Positions 53,503 through 61,860 of a stretch of DNA of 64,000 nt are shown here, one piece after another. This DNA comes from CAYTRS01 sp964440305 (GTDB lineage: Bacteria; Patescibacteriota; Minisyncoccia; Moranbacterales; JAKLHP01), in NCBI GenBank assembly GCA_964440305.1, contig CAYTRS010000002.1:25922-89921 (forward strand), in the 5' to 3' direction. The stretch's first letter is position 1; each line of letters starts with the position of its first letter. A program made the position numbers and the translations under genes. A model generated the notes under the pieces. It made no database searches. It was not told the DNA's origin and was given only the letters and a program-made list of their open reading frames with translations.

Positions 53503-54183
53503 TCAATTTTTATAATTTTTCCTCCACTTTTTTATCTCCTTGTGATTCCCGCTTAAAAGCACTTTCGGAACTTTCCAGCCCTTGAAATCTTCCGGCTTCG
53601 TATACTGCGGATACTCAACTGCCGAGGCGGCAGAATTTCCAATTTCTAATTTCCAATTTCCAAAACTCTCCTCCGTAAGAGACTCAGGATTTCCTAGTAC
53701 TCCCGGAAGAAGTCTAGAAACAGAATCAATGAGCGCCATTGCAGGAATTTCTCCCCCGGTAAGCACATAGTCTCCGATTGAAATTTCCTCATCTGCAACA
53801 TACTTTGAAACCCTTTCATCCACTCCTTCATATCTTCCACAAATAAAAATCAAGTTTTTATATTTTGATAGTCTTTCCGCTTCTTTTTGGGTATACCTTT
53901 TTCCCTTCGCCGAAAACAAAACTATCCTTGTTTTTTCCTTTTTACTTTTTACTTTTGACTTTAAAGATTGAATGCATCGCCAGATAGGTTCAATCTTCAA
54001 TACCATTCCTGCCCCGCCTCCGTATGGGGTATCGTCTACTTTTTTGTGCTTGTCTTTAGCATAATCCCGCAGGTTGTGTATATTGATTTTAATTAATTTT
54101 TCCTCTTGCGCGCGCTTTAAAATACTCTCATTAAAATATGAGTCAAAAATATTCGGAAAAATAGTAATAATATAAAAATTCAT
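53503..54183 (-). CDS. trmD: tRNA (guanine37-N1)-methyltransferase
   Basis: 226 residues from the ATG at 54183. Family marks: ITIFPNIFDSYFNESILKRA, HNLRDYAKDKHKKVDDTPYG, GGGAGMVLK, then LIFICGRYEGVDERV, SIGDYVLTGGE and VSRLLPGVLGN, which form the trefoil knot for S-adenosylmethionine. Two inserts are coded by 7-bp repeats: SLKSKVKSKKEK (from 53938-53965) and FGNWKLEIGNSAASA (from 53619-53661). The second includes a CTGCCG/CGGCAG palindrome. Both sit in loops, so the enzyme should work. It methylates G37 to prevent frameshifts. Confidence 0.95.
   Translation of the reverse strand: MNFYIITIFPNIFDSYFNESILKRAQEEKLIKINIHNLRDYAKDKHKKVDDTPYGGGAGMVLKIEPIWRCIQSLKSKVKSKKEKTRIVLFSAKGKRYTQKEAERLSKYKNLIFICGRYEGVDERVSKYVADEEISIGDYVLTGGEIPAMALIDSVSRLLPGVLGNPESLTEESFGNWKLEIGNSAASAVEYPQYTKPEDFKGWKVPKVLLSGNHKEIKKWRKNYKN
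53619..53661 (-). repeat. Palindrome plus 7-bp repeats inside trmD
   Basis: CTGCCG-AGG-CGGCAG (53619-53633) followed by four heptamers AATTTCC, AATTTCT, AATTTCC, AATTTCC (53634-53661). It is translated in frame as a loop insert before the conserved YPQYTKPEDF. Confidence 0.85.
53938..53965 (-). repeat. Second 7-bp repeat tract inside trmD
   Basis: Four heptamers, CTTTTTA, CTTTTTA, CTTTTGA and CTTTAAA. On the coding strand they give a Lys/Ser/Val-rich loop (SLKSKVKSKKEK). Confidence 0.8.
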
Positions 54184-54241
54184 ATGGCTATTCTTATAAC
54201 TGACTATATTATAAATATCTATTTGTTGTAATTCTATCATA

Positions 54242-54277
54242 AAAAAACAAAAAGACCACATAAATCGCGGTCTTTTT
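54242..54277 (-). terminator. Intrinsic terminator after khpA
   Basis: AAAAAGACC at 54249-54257 pairs with GGTCTTTTT at 54269-54277. On the minus strand the stem is followed by a long T run. It lies 20 bases past the khpA stop and separates it from trmD. Confidence 0.88.
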
Positions 54278-54297
54278 GGGTATATTTTAGAAAGAGA

Positions 54298-54624
54298 TTA
54301 TATTTTAATATCTCCGACTACTTCATCAATGCTCCTCTTGCTGTTGTCTCTTTGACCTCTCGTAGAACCTTCCGGCTCATTGATCTTGAGATTCACGCGG
54401 GCATTGTTTTTGGCTCCAATGACTCTTAAAATAGTCCTAAGAGCTTTTGCGGTCGTACCTTCTCGACCAATCACCATTCCCATATCATTCGGATTTACAT
54501 CCAGAGAGATGAGAACTCCCATTTCGTCAATCTTCCTTTCTACTTTTACATCATCAGGGTTGTCTACGAGCAGCTTTACAGCGTACTCAAGAAATTCCTG
54601 ATCCTTAAACTTTTCCTCTACCAT
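54298..54624 (-). CDS. khpA: KH-domain RNA-binding protein KhpA
   Basis: 108 residues. LEYAVKLLVDNPDDVKVERKIDEMG begins the KH fold and MVIGREGTTAKALRTILRVIG holds the GxxG loop (GREG). A charged tail of 30 residues follows. KhpA binds RNA with KhpB and influences cell division and elongation in Firmicutes. Here it lies between trmD and the membrane protein gene. A second KhpA-like gene is in the prophage remnant. Confidence 0.92.
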   Translation of the reverse strand: MVEEKFKDQEFLEYAVKLLVDNPDDVKVERKIDEMGVLISLDVNPNDMGMVIGREGTTAKALRTILRVIGAKNNARVNLKINEPEGSTRGQRDNSKRSIDEVVGDIKI

Positions 54625-54729
54625 ATTGGATTTTAGATTTACTGTTTAACTGCGAGAGTTTAGAAAAGGCCGACCACCCTTCTTACCTCTCATTTCTACG
54701 TTATATAATACACCTTTATTTTGAAAATG

Positions 54730-56697
54730 TCAATCCCCGTATTGCATTTCTATTCTTTCTTTTAACATAGGCATCCTTCCGGAAAAGAATCCCGGCCAAA
54801 AATCTATATCTATTCTGTCTACTTGGGAATAACCGTCTTTTATTATTTTCTTCACTTCACCTTCGCTTTTTCCAACAATAGCAGTCTTGAGATCTCCAAG
54901 GCTGATATCCTCCTTCTCGGAAAATTTTCCGTGCGCCTTAAGTTCAATTTCCTGTAAGCTAAAATCAGCAGATGAATTGAGATATTCTATTTCAATCGCA
55001 GAAATGTCAATTTTTTCAAAATCAGCATTATCTTTTTTCCACGATTCCCTGAAAATTTTTCCGATATCATTCTTTGAAAAAACAATATTTCTTAATTTCA
55101 TTTTTGCCTTATATTCAAAAGTACTCGATACGCTTTCGGCTTTGGCCAAAGAAGCTGACTCAATGACCGTTTTTTCTGCAAGGCTCTCAATCCACATTTC
55201 TTCCGGTGAAAGAGTGCTTTTTATTTTTTCCAGTATTTGTTTTTCCAAATTTTCTAAAGTTTCTTTTTTCGCCTTTTCAATATCGGCTTCGCTGACGCTT
55301 TTTATCGCTTCCCCTTTTAATCCTCCTCCGGTCATCTTCTTTGTAGACTTTCCATAAAACTTATCGTATTTAGGGCCGCCTTCAAACCCCGGAATGGAAA
55401 ATTCCGTCGGTTCTACGTTGAAATCTTCCCCCGGCTCATCGGCAATGATTTCTGCCTCTATCACCCCTGGCTTTTTTTCTCCATTAACTTCGCTCATTCC
55501 GGGAACCGTAATTCCTTTTACAAGCCGGAAAAGCTTTCCGTTCTTGGCAAGAAGTCTCGTTGTAGCAACCAGCTGTTGCGGAGATGAATTATATTCATTA
55601 TAAATAAAAATTGCTCCTTTTGCTTTTTGGCCGGAAGAATATATTTTTCCAGAAGATTCAAAGGATAAGGTTAGTGATTCTTCTTTCTCGATTATTTTCG
55701 CCGGAACAATTTTCTTTTCATAGTCTATTTCTTGCGCATTCCCCATTCCTTTTATTTTAAGATCAGACTCAATAAATTTGCTTTTAGGCACGACAACAAC
55801 TTTTGCCTTGGGAAGTATAAAGTAAGCGGCAATGCCGAAAATTACAGTAAGAAACAAGACAATAAAAAAAATGAAGGTTTTTTTTAAAGTTCCTGAAGCG
55901 GGTATTTTTATTTTTTGAGATTCTTTGTTTTCTTTGATATAAAACTCCTTTTCATGATGATTGAAGAAACTGTTAAATTTTTTTTCTTTATGAATATCGG
56001 CTGATTGGCTTCCAATAAAAGTTTTTTTATCCTGATTAAATTTCTGACCTGCTATTTCACTTTTACCCTCTTCCGGATATTTTTCGGAACGGTAGGGAGA
56101 ATCATTGCCTTTCGCATGCGTAATATCCATAGAAGGGTTTTTATATCTTACCGGTGATTTGATTGTTTTTTCTTCTTCCGTTTTTCCCCAAGCTAGCTCC
56201 CTGTTTAACAGACTTTCTGACTTTGAAAAACTGGCCTCGGAAGCTGAAGGCGTTTCTTTTGCAATGCTCAATACCGAGGGAAGGGCAGGATCTTCATGCT
56301 TTTTTTCAGCATAAAAACCCTGCGAACCTACTTTTTGAAGGTTCTGGATTTTATTTTCCTCGTTCAAAAAGATACTGCTCTTTGAACTGTCCTTCTTGAA
56401 ATAAGGGATCATCCCCTCTTTTACTTCCTGGCTTTCTTCCAATCCTTCCAAGGTTTGCTTTACCGCTATCTTTTCTTTTTCAAGCTTTATTTTATTCTGC
56501 GGATCCGGAGTGACAAAAATAATATTCTTATTTTTATTTTCCGCCTCTTTTTTCAGGAGCCTCAAGCTAACCATACTTTGCATTAAAAGGGACCTCGCAG
56601 GAACTACAAAAAAAACCTCCGAAGCTTTTGAGTTTCGCAATCTTTCAATGACGGAAGTTACTTCCTCATCAACATCTATGTAGAAAACTTGGTGCAT
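54730..56697 (-). CDS. Large single-span membrane protein, baseplate-J-like outer region
   Basis: 655 residues. The cytosolic N-terminus (about 1-95) has an alpha/beta look (SEVFFVVPARSLLMQSMVSL, then NIIFVTPDPQNK). A disordered, Lys/Ser/Glu-rich linker (about 100-265) follows. One membrane helix (TFIFFIVLFLTVIFGIAAYF, about 275-295) leads to an outer part with KPGVIEAEIIADEPGEDFNV, the style of Baseplate_J/gp47 domains, then PTEFSIPGFEGGP. This architecture recurs in Parcubacteria next to ftsA and khpA, often annotated gp47-like. The function is unknown. A role in envelope assembly or division is suggested by position only. Confidence 0.7.
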   Translation of the reverse strand: MHQVFYIDVDEEVTSVIERLRNSKASEVFFVVPARSLLMQSMVSLRLLKKEAENKNKNIIFVTPDPQNKIKLEKEKIAVKQTLEGLEESQEVKEGMIPYFKKDSSKSSIFLNEENKIQNLQKVGSQGFYAEKKHEDPALPSVLSIAKETPSASEASFSKSESLLNRELAWGKTEEEKTIKSPVRYKNPSMDITHAKGNDSPYRSEKYPEEGKSEIAGQKFNQDKKTFIGSQSADIHKEKKFNSFFNHHEKEFYIKENKESQKIKIPASGTLKKTFIFFIVLFLTVIFGIAAYFILPKAKVVVVPKSKFIESDLKIKGMGNAQEIDYEKKIVPAKIIEKEESLTLSFESSGKIYSSGQKAKGAIFIYNEYNSSPQQLVATTRLLAKNGKLFRLVKGITVPGMSEVNGEKKPGVIEAEIIADEPGEDFNVEPTEFSIPGFEGGPKYDKFYGKSTKKMTGGGLKGEAIKSVSEADIEKAKKETLENLEKQILEKIKSTLSPEEMWIESLAEKTVIESASLAKAESVSSTFEYKAKMKLRNIVFSKNDIGKIFRESWKKDNADFEKIDISAIEIEYLNSSADFSLQEIELKAHGKFSEKEDISLGDLKTAIVGKSEGEVKKIIKDGYSQVDRIDIDFWPGFFSGRMPMLKERIEMQYGD

Positions 56698-56835
56698 AAA
56701 TAAATTATAACATTTTTATTTCAAATCCGAAATTCGAAGCACGAATTTCGAAATAAACCCTAAATCCTAATTTTTAAAAATTAAAAAATTTGAATTTTAG
56801 TCATTGTTTCGGATTTCGAAATTATAATTTAGAAT
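56698..56835. repeat. Heptad-repeat spacer between ftsA and the gp47-like gene
   Basis: AT-rich 138-bp spacer built of degenerate 7-bp units (CCGAAAT, TCGAAGC, ACGAATT, TCGAAAT, AAACCCT, AAATCCT, AATTTTT). A partly inverted copy (TTTCGGATTTCGAAATT) lies at its right end. No ORF. Confidence 0.7.
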
Positions 56836-58104
56836 TTATTTCTGTATCGCCTGTACTGTCCTTCTCAATATCCCCGCCATCATTTTTTCCTCTCCGGTAA
56901 TATCCAAAACCAGATTTGCCAATCCCATCGGAGTTACATCCTGAGGAGTTTTAAGCTCTTTCGTTGCATCGGTAACTCTCATAACATCGTTCGGCTGAAG
57001 AAAGCTTATTGCCGGAGGTTTGGCAAAAGGAAGATTTTTTATCCACTGCGGCGAAGAAAGGGATTTCTTTATTCCCGGCAAAGCCGAACCTCCTCCGCAA
57101 AGCAATATTTTGGTCGGAAGAATGTCTGTCTCTGCAAATTCCAAAAGCGAAAGTTCCACTCCCCCCAGCCAAACATTGCAGTCATTCTCAAGAGCTTCGC
57201 CTATTTTTGCTGCAGTATCGGCACTAAGTTTTCCTTCCGAATAATTTATTTTCAAATTTTCTGCTTCGTCAAAGCTAACCCCGAAATCCTGCGAAATCCT
57301 TTTGGTAAAGGCCCTGCCTCCCAAGGCGAACATTTTTGTCCCTTCAAGCCCGCCATTCCTGACAACTGCTATGTCCGTCGTTCCTCCTCCGATATCAATA
57401 AAAATAGCGTCAAAATCAAACGATTTTGAGCTGTCATAATCTATGCAGCGCGCCACTGCATAAGGCTCCGCCGCAATACTAATAAGATCAATATCCAGCT
57501 CATCGGCAATCTTTTGAAGTGCTCCAAGATGGATCATGGGAGCATATGCATTAAAAATACTGATGGAAACTTCTCTTCCCTGAAAGCCAATCGGATTAGT
57601 TATCTGATAACCATCGATTCGGACATCTACTATTGCGGCATTGATGAGCTTTATTTCAATGTCAACCCTCCCCGTTTCCCAAGCCAAAATTCTTTGAATT
57701 CTTTCATAGGCCTTCAATTGAACCTTTTGGATGATGCTTTTAAGCTCTGCCAGATCTATTCTCATGTCAGAATTGATCCTTTCATAATGCACCGTGGTAG
57801 TGGTTCCCTTTATAAGCTCCCCGGCGATTCCCACGATGACTTTTTTTATTTTATTCACTCTGGCTTTCTTGCCTGCGATAACTATCGCTTCTCTGCAGGA
57901 ATCAATTACTCCGGAAATGTCAGAAACAGCTCCACTTTGCATATTTCCCTTTTTTTGTTTAACTCGGCCCACCCCGATAACAACAGCATTTTTGTTTTCC
58001 AAGTTTGTTTTAAAAAGAAGGGCTTTTACAACTTCTGTTCCTATATCAAGAGCCAAAAAAACCTCATTGCTTTCTCCTTTTAAAATTTTAGAGAAAAAAC
58101 CCAT
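56836..58104 (-). CDS. ftsA: FtsA-like actin-family cell division protein
   Basis: 422 residues. Actin-like ATPase motifs: VFLALDIGTEVVKALLF (phosphate 1), DAIFIDIGGGTTDIAVVRNG (phosphate 2) and ILLCGGGSALPGIKKSL (adenosine). The SHS2/1C domain lies at about 85-170. The usual C-terminal amphipathic helix that anchors FtsA to the membrane is hard to see; the end RRTVQAIQK is short and basic. It should tether FtsZ to the membrane. No ftsZ is in the window. Confidence 0.88.
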   Translation of the reverse strand: MGFFSKILKGESNEVFLALDIGTEVVKALLFKTNLENKNAVVIGVGRVKQKKGNMQSGAVSDISGVIDSCREAIVIAGKKARVNKIKKVIVGIAGELIKGTTTTVHYERINSDMRIDLAELKSIIQKVQLKAYERIQRILAWETGRVDIEIKLINAAIVDVRIDGYQITNPIGFQGREVSISIFNAYAPMIHLGALQKIADELDIDLISIAAEPYAVARCIDYDSSKSFDFDAIFIDIGGGTTDIAVVRNGGLEGTKMFALGGRAFTKRISQDFGVSFDEAENLKINYSEGKLSADTAAKIGEALENDCNVWLGGVELSLLEFAETDILPTKILLCGGGSALPGIKKSLSSPQWIKNLPFAKPPAISFLQPNDVMRVTDATKELKTPQDVTPMGLANLVLDITGEEKMMAGILRRTVQAIQK

Positions 58105-58161
58105 TATATTTGAATTTGGAATTTAGAATGAAATAGATATTCTAAATTCCAAGTACTAAAT
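58105..58161. repeat. Heptad-repeat spacer between the PfkB kinase and ftsA
   Basis: 57 bp of 7-bp units (TTTGAAT, TTGGAAT, TTAGAAT) facing inverted units (ATTCTAA, ATTCCAA). Together they form a weak hairpin without a T tract. Confidence 0.7.
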
Positions 58162-59172
58162 TCAAGATTCTATATCTACTTCCTTTATTTTTGTTTCCAT
58201 TTCTTCCTCTCTCAAGAGCCCTTCGGTAGCGCCGTAAAAATTCACCGCATTTCCTCCATTGGCAATTCCCCATTTTAGGCATTCCTCGGGATCCCTGCCT
58301 TTAAGATATGCCGCCAAAAAAGCGCTGGAAAAAGCATCGCCGGAGCCGGTAGTATCCTTCGGATTTTCCACCAGTGCTTTGGCATGGATCAATTTTTCCC
58401 CGTCCATAATCCAAGCTCCCCTTTTTCCGTCAGTAAGGGTAATTGATTTTCCGCCCATTTTTTGAAGCTTTTTAATAAGAAAACTTTCGTCATTCAATTC
58501 ACCACTTTGAATTTGATCTTCTGAATTTGAAACAATTTCCAATGCTTCGTCCTTATTCACCATCAGGATTTCACACTTAGAAATCACTTCAATAATCCTT
58601 TGACAATTTTCCTTGATATTTTTTTGCCCCGGATTCAAGGCCAGTTTAGTGCCACTTTTTTCGCAATAATCAACTATTTTTTGAAGCTTCCCATCCCATC
58701 CGTCAGATAAGGTACTGTTAAGAGCGCTGACAAAAATCCACTGCGCATCATTGAAGTCTTCCGGATTTACTTCTAATTTCTCATTTGAATCGCGGTTAAA
58801 AAATATTGTCCTTTCTCCGCTTTTCTCATCCACAATAATCGCCGAAAGGTCGCTTTTTAATCCTTCTCCTGTTTGAACATGCTTAATGCCAACACCTTCT
58901 TTCTGAAGCTCTTTTTTTATCCATTCGCCCAGATTGTCATTGCCAACTTTTGTGCAACACGAAACTTCCGTTCCAAGCCTTGCCAGTCCCACAGCAACAT
59001 TAGCGGCACATCCTCCGAGAGATTCAATTCTGTCATTTATTTGATATTTTGCCCCCAATTCAAAAGCAATTTTTCTTTGAGAAGTTATTTCTTCCGGCGT
59101 CTCCAAGATAACTCCCTCGGAAGTGGGAAAAAAAATATCTTGCGCTGACGAACCAATACAAATTATTTTCAT
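58162..59172 (-). CDS. PfkB/ribokinase-family sugar kinase
   Basis: 336 residues from the ATG at 59172; the upstream frame is repeat-derived. Signature 1: IESLGGCAANVAVGLARLG. The catalytic signature 2 is DTTGSGDAFSSAFLAAYLKG with GSGD, where Asp is the base. It phosphorylates a sugar or nucleoside; the substrate (ribose, fructose-6-P or adenosine) cannot be told. It lies beside enolase in a glycolytic group with pgk, so a role in feeding lower glycolysis is plausible. Confidence 0.9.
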   Translation of the reverse strand: MKIICIGSSAQDIFFPTSEGVILETPEEITSQRKIAFELGAKYQINDRIESLGGCAANVAVGLARLGTEVSCCTKVGNDNLGEWIKKELQKEGVGIKHVQTGEGLKSDLSAIIVDEKSGERTIFFNRDSNEKLEVNPEDFNDAQWIFVSALNSTLSDGWDGKLQKIVDYCEKSGTKLALNPGQKNIKENCQRIIEVISKCEILMVNKDEALEIVSNSEDQIQSGELNDESFLIKKLQKMGGKSITLTDGKRGAWIMDGEKLIHAKALVENPKDTTGSGDAFSSAFLAAYLKGRDPEECLKWGIANGGNAVNFYGATEGLLREEEMETKIKEVDIES

Positions 59173-59240
59173 GTAGCATGGGACATGGAACATGGAACAA
59201 ACTAACAAAGGATTACGTTCTATGTTGCATGTTATATGTT
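59173..59240. repeat. Heptad-repeat hairpin between eno and the PfkB kinase
   Basis: The left arm has units CATGTAG, CATGGGA, CATGGAA, CATGGAA (from just inside the kinase start). The right arm has inverted units TATGTTG, CATGTTA, TATGTTT. The two arms can pair over about 30 bases. Confidence 0.7.
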
Positions 59241-60539
59241 TTATGACATTATTTCTCCTTCAATTTTCAAAAGCCTATTATATTTGCAAATTCTTTCTCC
59301 CCTGGAAAGAGATCCGGTTTTGATGAAATCCGCTCCGATTCCCACTGCCAAATCAGCGATGAAATCATCAGTTGTTTCTCCGCTACGGTGGGAGATTATG
59401 GTTTTCATCTTGTTTTTCTTCGCCATTTTGACGCAATCAATCGTTTCCGTAAGAGTTCCTATTTGATTTACCTTGACCAGCACCGAATTGCATGCCTTTT
59501 CTTCTATTGCTTTCTCAAGGCGCTTTACATTAGTAACCAGAAGGTCGTCGCCAATCAAAAGATGCTTGTCCATAAACCCGGAAATGGTTCCGGAAATTTC
59601 TTTTTCCTCTATCTTGGCGGTCATTTGCGCCCAGCCTTCCCAGTCATCTTCTTCCAACCCGTCTTCAATTGAAATTACGTTATATTTATCTATCCATTCG
59701 CGATAAAGGTTCACCAGTCCTTCTTTGCCCAAACTGACGTTTTCAGGACTTAAAGAATATTTATTTTCATCTTTATTGTAAAAAGAGCTTGCAGCAACAT
59801 CCACCCCGATAAAAACATTTTCTCCCGACTTGTATCCGCTTTTATTGATAGAATTTACTATGAATTCAAGTGCTTGGGTATTGCTTTCAAGCCTGGGAGC
59901 AAAGCCTCCTTCGTCTCCGACTCCGATTGAATGATTATTTTTCTTGAGTATTCCCTGGAGGGTATGAAAAATTTCGCTCCCCGCACGAAGCTTTTCAGAA
60001 AATTTGTCTATTCCAATTGGAATAATCTTGAATTCCTGGACACTCAATCCCGAATCGCTATGCTTTCCGCCGTTTAAAACATTAAACATGGGAATTGGGA
60101 TTTTATAGGACTTGGCTTGTAGCTTGTAGCTTGTAGCTATGTATTGGTAAAGGGGAATTTTTTGTTCGTTGGCGCTCGCCCGGCAAACTGCCAAAGAAAC
60201 GCCTAGGATGGCATTTGCTCCCAATTTGGACTTGTTTTCCGTTCCGTCAAGTTCAATCATCGCCTTGTCAATTCCAATTTGATCTTCCGCTTCCATTCCG
60301 CAAATATTATCACCAATAATAATATTCGCATTTTCCACTGCCTTCAATACTCCTTTTCCCTCGTACCGGCTAAGATCTCCGTCGCGAAGCTCCAGCGCTT
60401 CATAACTTCCCGTTGACGCGCCGGAAGGAATCGAAGCAACGCCTTTTGTACCGCTCTCAAGTTCTACTTCGACTTCAATTGTCGGATTTCCCCGAGAATC
60501 CAGAATTTCTCTGGCAATGATTTTTTTGATCTTGGACAT
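59241..60539 (-). CDS. eno: Enolase
   Basis: 432 residues, normal length. IIAREILDSRGNPTIEVEVEL, SGASTGSYEALELRDGD, GVGDEGGFAP with metal and catalytic residues, the Lys-bearing VKVNQIGTLTETI, and SHRSGETTDDFIADLAVG with KTGSLSRGERICKYN. It converts 2-phosphoglycerate to phosphoenolpyruvate. The loop IATSYKLQAKSYKIPIP is coded by three GCTTGTA heptamers and is an insert relative to typical enolases, outside the active site. Confidence 0.97.
   Translation of the reverse strand: MSKIKKIIAREILDSRGNPTIEVEVELESGTKGVASIPSGASTGSYEALELRDGDLSRYEGKGVLKAVENANIIIGDNICGMEAEDQIGIDKAMIELDGTENKSKLGANAILGVSLAVCRASANEQKIPLYQYIATSYKLQAKSYKIPIPMFNVLNGGKHSDSGLSVQEFKIIPIGIDKFSEKLRAGSEIFHTLQGILKKNNHSIGVGDEGGFAPRLESNTQALEFIVNSINKSGYKSGENVFIGVDVAASSFYNKDENKYSLSPENVSLGKEGLVNLYREWIDKYNVISIEDGLEEDDWEGWAQMTAKIEEKEISGTISGFMDKHLLIGDDLLVTNVKRLEKAIEEKACNSVLVKVNQIGTLTETIDCVKMAKKNKMKTIISHRSGETTDDFIADLAVGIGADFIKTGSLSRGERICKYNRLLKIEGEIMS
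60114..60140 (-). repeat. 7-bp tandem repeat inside eno
   Basis: Three GCTTGTA units (60115-60135) and a partial fourth. They encode SYKLQAKSYK in frame, a seven-residue period (SYKLQAK, SYK). Confidence 0.88.
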
Positions 60540-60540
60540 T

Positions 60541-60707
60541 ATTGAATTTTAAACTCAAAACATAAACTGCAAAGCCATAATTTAAAGCCTGCGAATGGTT
60601 TACCCCGCCTCAGGATACTTCAACCCCGCCTACCAGCAGGCAATTTTTGCATTTTAACTTTTGAGTTTTGAATTAAAATATCTATTTATATTTTACCACA
60701 CTTTTCC
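60541..60707. repeat. Repeat-filled spacer between pgk and eno
   Basis: 167 bp without ORF. Heptads lie at both ends (GCATTTT, AACTTTT, GAGTTTT, GAATTAA near 60648-60677). GC-rich pieces CCCCGCCTCAGG and CCCCGCCTACCAGCAGG lie between. Confidence 0.65.
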
Positions 60708-61748
60708 CTATTCCTTAAGCGCTTCTATGCCAGGCATAGCGCTTCCTGAAAGGTATTCCAGCATCGCACCCCCTCCTGTGGAGACAAAGGATATTTCATC
60801 CAGCATGTCGCTTTCTTCAAGAAGCTGGACTGATTCTCCTCCGCCCATCAAGACATATGCGTTGCTTCCAATAACAGCTTCCAAAATTTCTTTCGTCCCG
60901 TTTGCGTATTTTTCATCTTCAAATTTTCCCATTGGACCGTTCCAGACAATAGTTTTGGCGTTTTTTATGACATCTTTGAATTTTTTAATTGTTTCCATTC
61001 CGACATCTAGCCGTTCATCCGCAAAATCAACCGGTAAAATCACTTTATCTCCGAAAGTTATTTCTTGGTCAATCACTTCATTGGCAATTTTTCCACCAAC
61101 CAAAATATAATCGTAAGTTTTTTCAAAAACATTGATTAATGGAAGCTTTGTTTCTATTTTGGCTCCGCCAATTATCGCCACCGCCGGATGTTCCGGATTA
61201 TTTTTCACTTTTTCTAAATTCTCCATTTCTTTTTGAAGCCAAAATCCGGCAAAACTTGGCAAATTCTTCACGACTCCGGTAACTGAAGCCTGATTGCGAT
61301 GGCAAACAGCAAAAGCCTCATTCACGAATATGTCGAAATTTTCGGTTAATTTTTTCGAAAAATCCGGATCATTTATTTCCTCGCTCTCATAAAATCTGAC
61401 ATTTTCCAAAAGCAAAATTTCACCATCTCCAAGACCTTCTAGTTCATTTTTAACTTTTTCTCCAATACAATCATCAACAAATTTAACTTTTATCCCCAAT
61501 ATTTCTTCAACATCGTCCCTTATTTGAGTTAGTGAAAATTCCGGGGTTGATTTCCCCTCCGGTCTGCCCAAATGAGAAATCAGCGCAATCTTCGCATTTT
61601 TTCCCAATAAGTATTCAATTGTTTCCTTTGGCGCTTTTATTTTATATTTTTCCCGAACATCTTCGTTCTTAAGCTCAACATTAAAATCAACACGCACCAA
61701 AACCCTTTTTCCCTCAACTTCCGCATTTTGTATTCTTCTTAAACTCAT
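60708..61748 (-). CDS. pgk: Phosphoglycerate kinase
   Basis: 346 residues from the ATG at 61748, shorter than the usual 390-415. Motifs are complete: VLVRVDFNVEL, ISHLGRPEGK, LLLENVRFYESEE, GGAKIETKLPLI, NGPMGKFEDEKYANGT and the C-terminal VSTGGGAMLEYLSG. Loops between helices are trimmed, as in many reduced genomes. It makes ATP from 1,3-bisphosphoglycerate. The longer upstream frame is made of a CGAAT-type repeat shared with the ftsW leader. Confidence 0.96.
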   Translation of the reverse strand: MSLRRIQNAEVEGKRVLVRVDFNVELKNEDVREKYKIKAPKETIEYLLGKNAKIALISHLGRPEGKSTPEFSLTQIRDDVEEILGIKVKFVDDCIGEKVKNELEGLGDGEILLLENVRFYESEEINDPDFSKKLTENFDIFVNEAFAVCHRNQASVTGVVKNLPSFAGFWLQKEMENLEKVKNNPEHPAVAIIGGAKIETKLPLINVFEKTYDYILVGGKIANEVIDQEITFGDKVILPVDFADERLDVGMETIKKFKDVIKNAKTIVWNGPMGKFEDEKYANGTKEILEAVIGSNAYVLMGGGESVQLLEESDMLDEISFVSTGGGAMLEYLSGSAMPGIEALKE

Positions 61749-61860
61749 AATAGCGATACGAATGACATTAATTAGCACGCAAATGACTAGAATATATCTT
61801 TGCAAGTCCGCCTCGGACTCCTCAATTTTTAATTTTTCACTTTGAAATTTTAATTTTTAA
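61749..61860. repeat. Repeat-filled spacer between mraY and pgk
   Basis: Holds the ATAGCGATACGAATGAC leader element shared with ftsW (61749-61765), a GTCCG-CCT-CGGAC palindrome near 61805-61817, and heptads AATTTTT/CACTTTG (61823-61860). No ORF. Confidence 0.7.
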
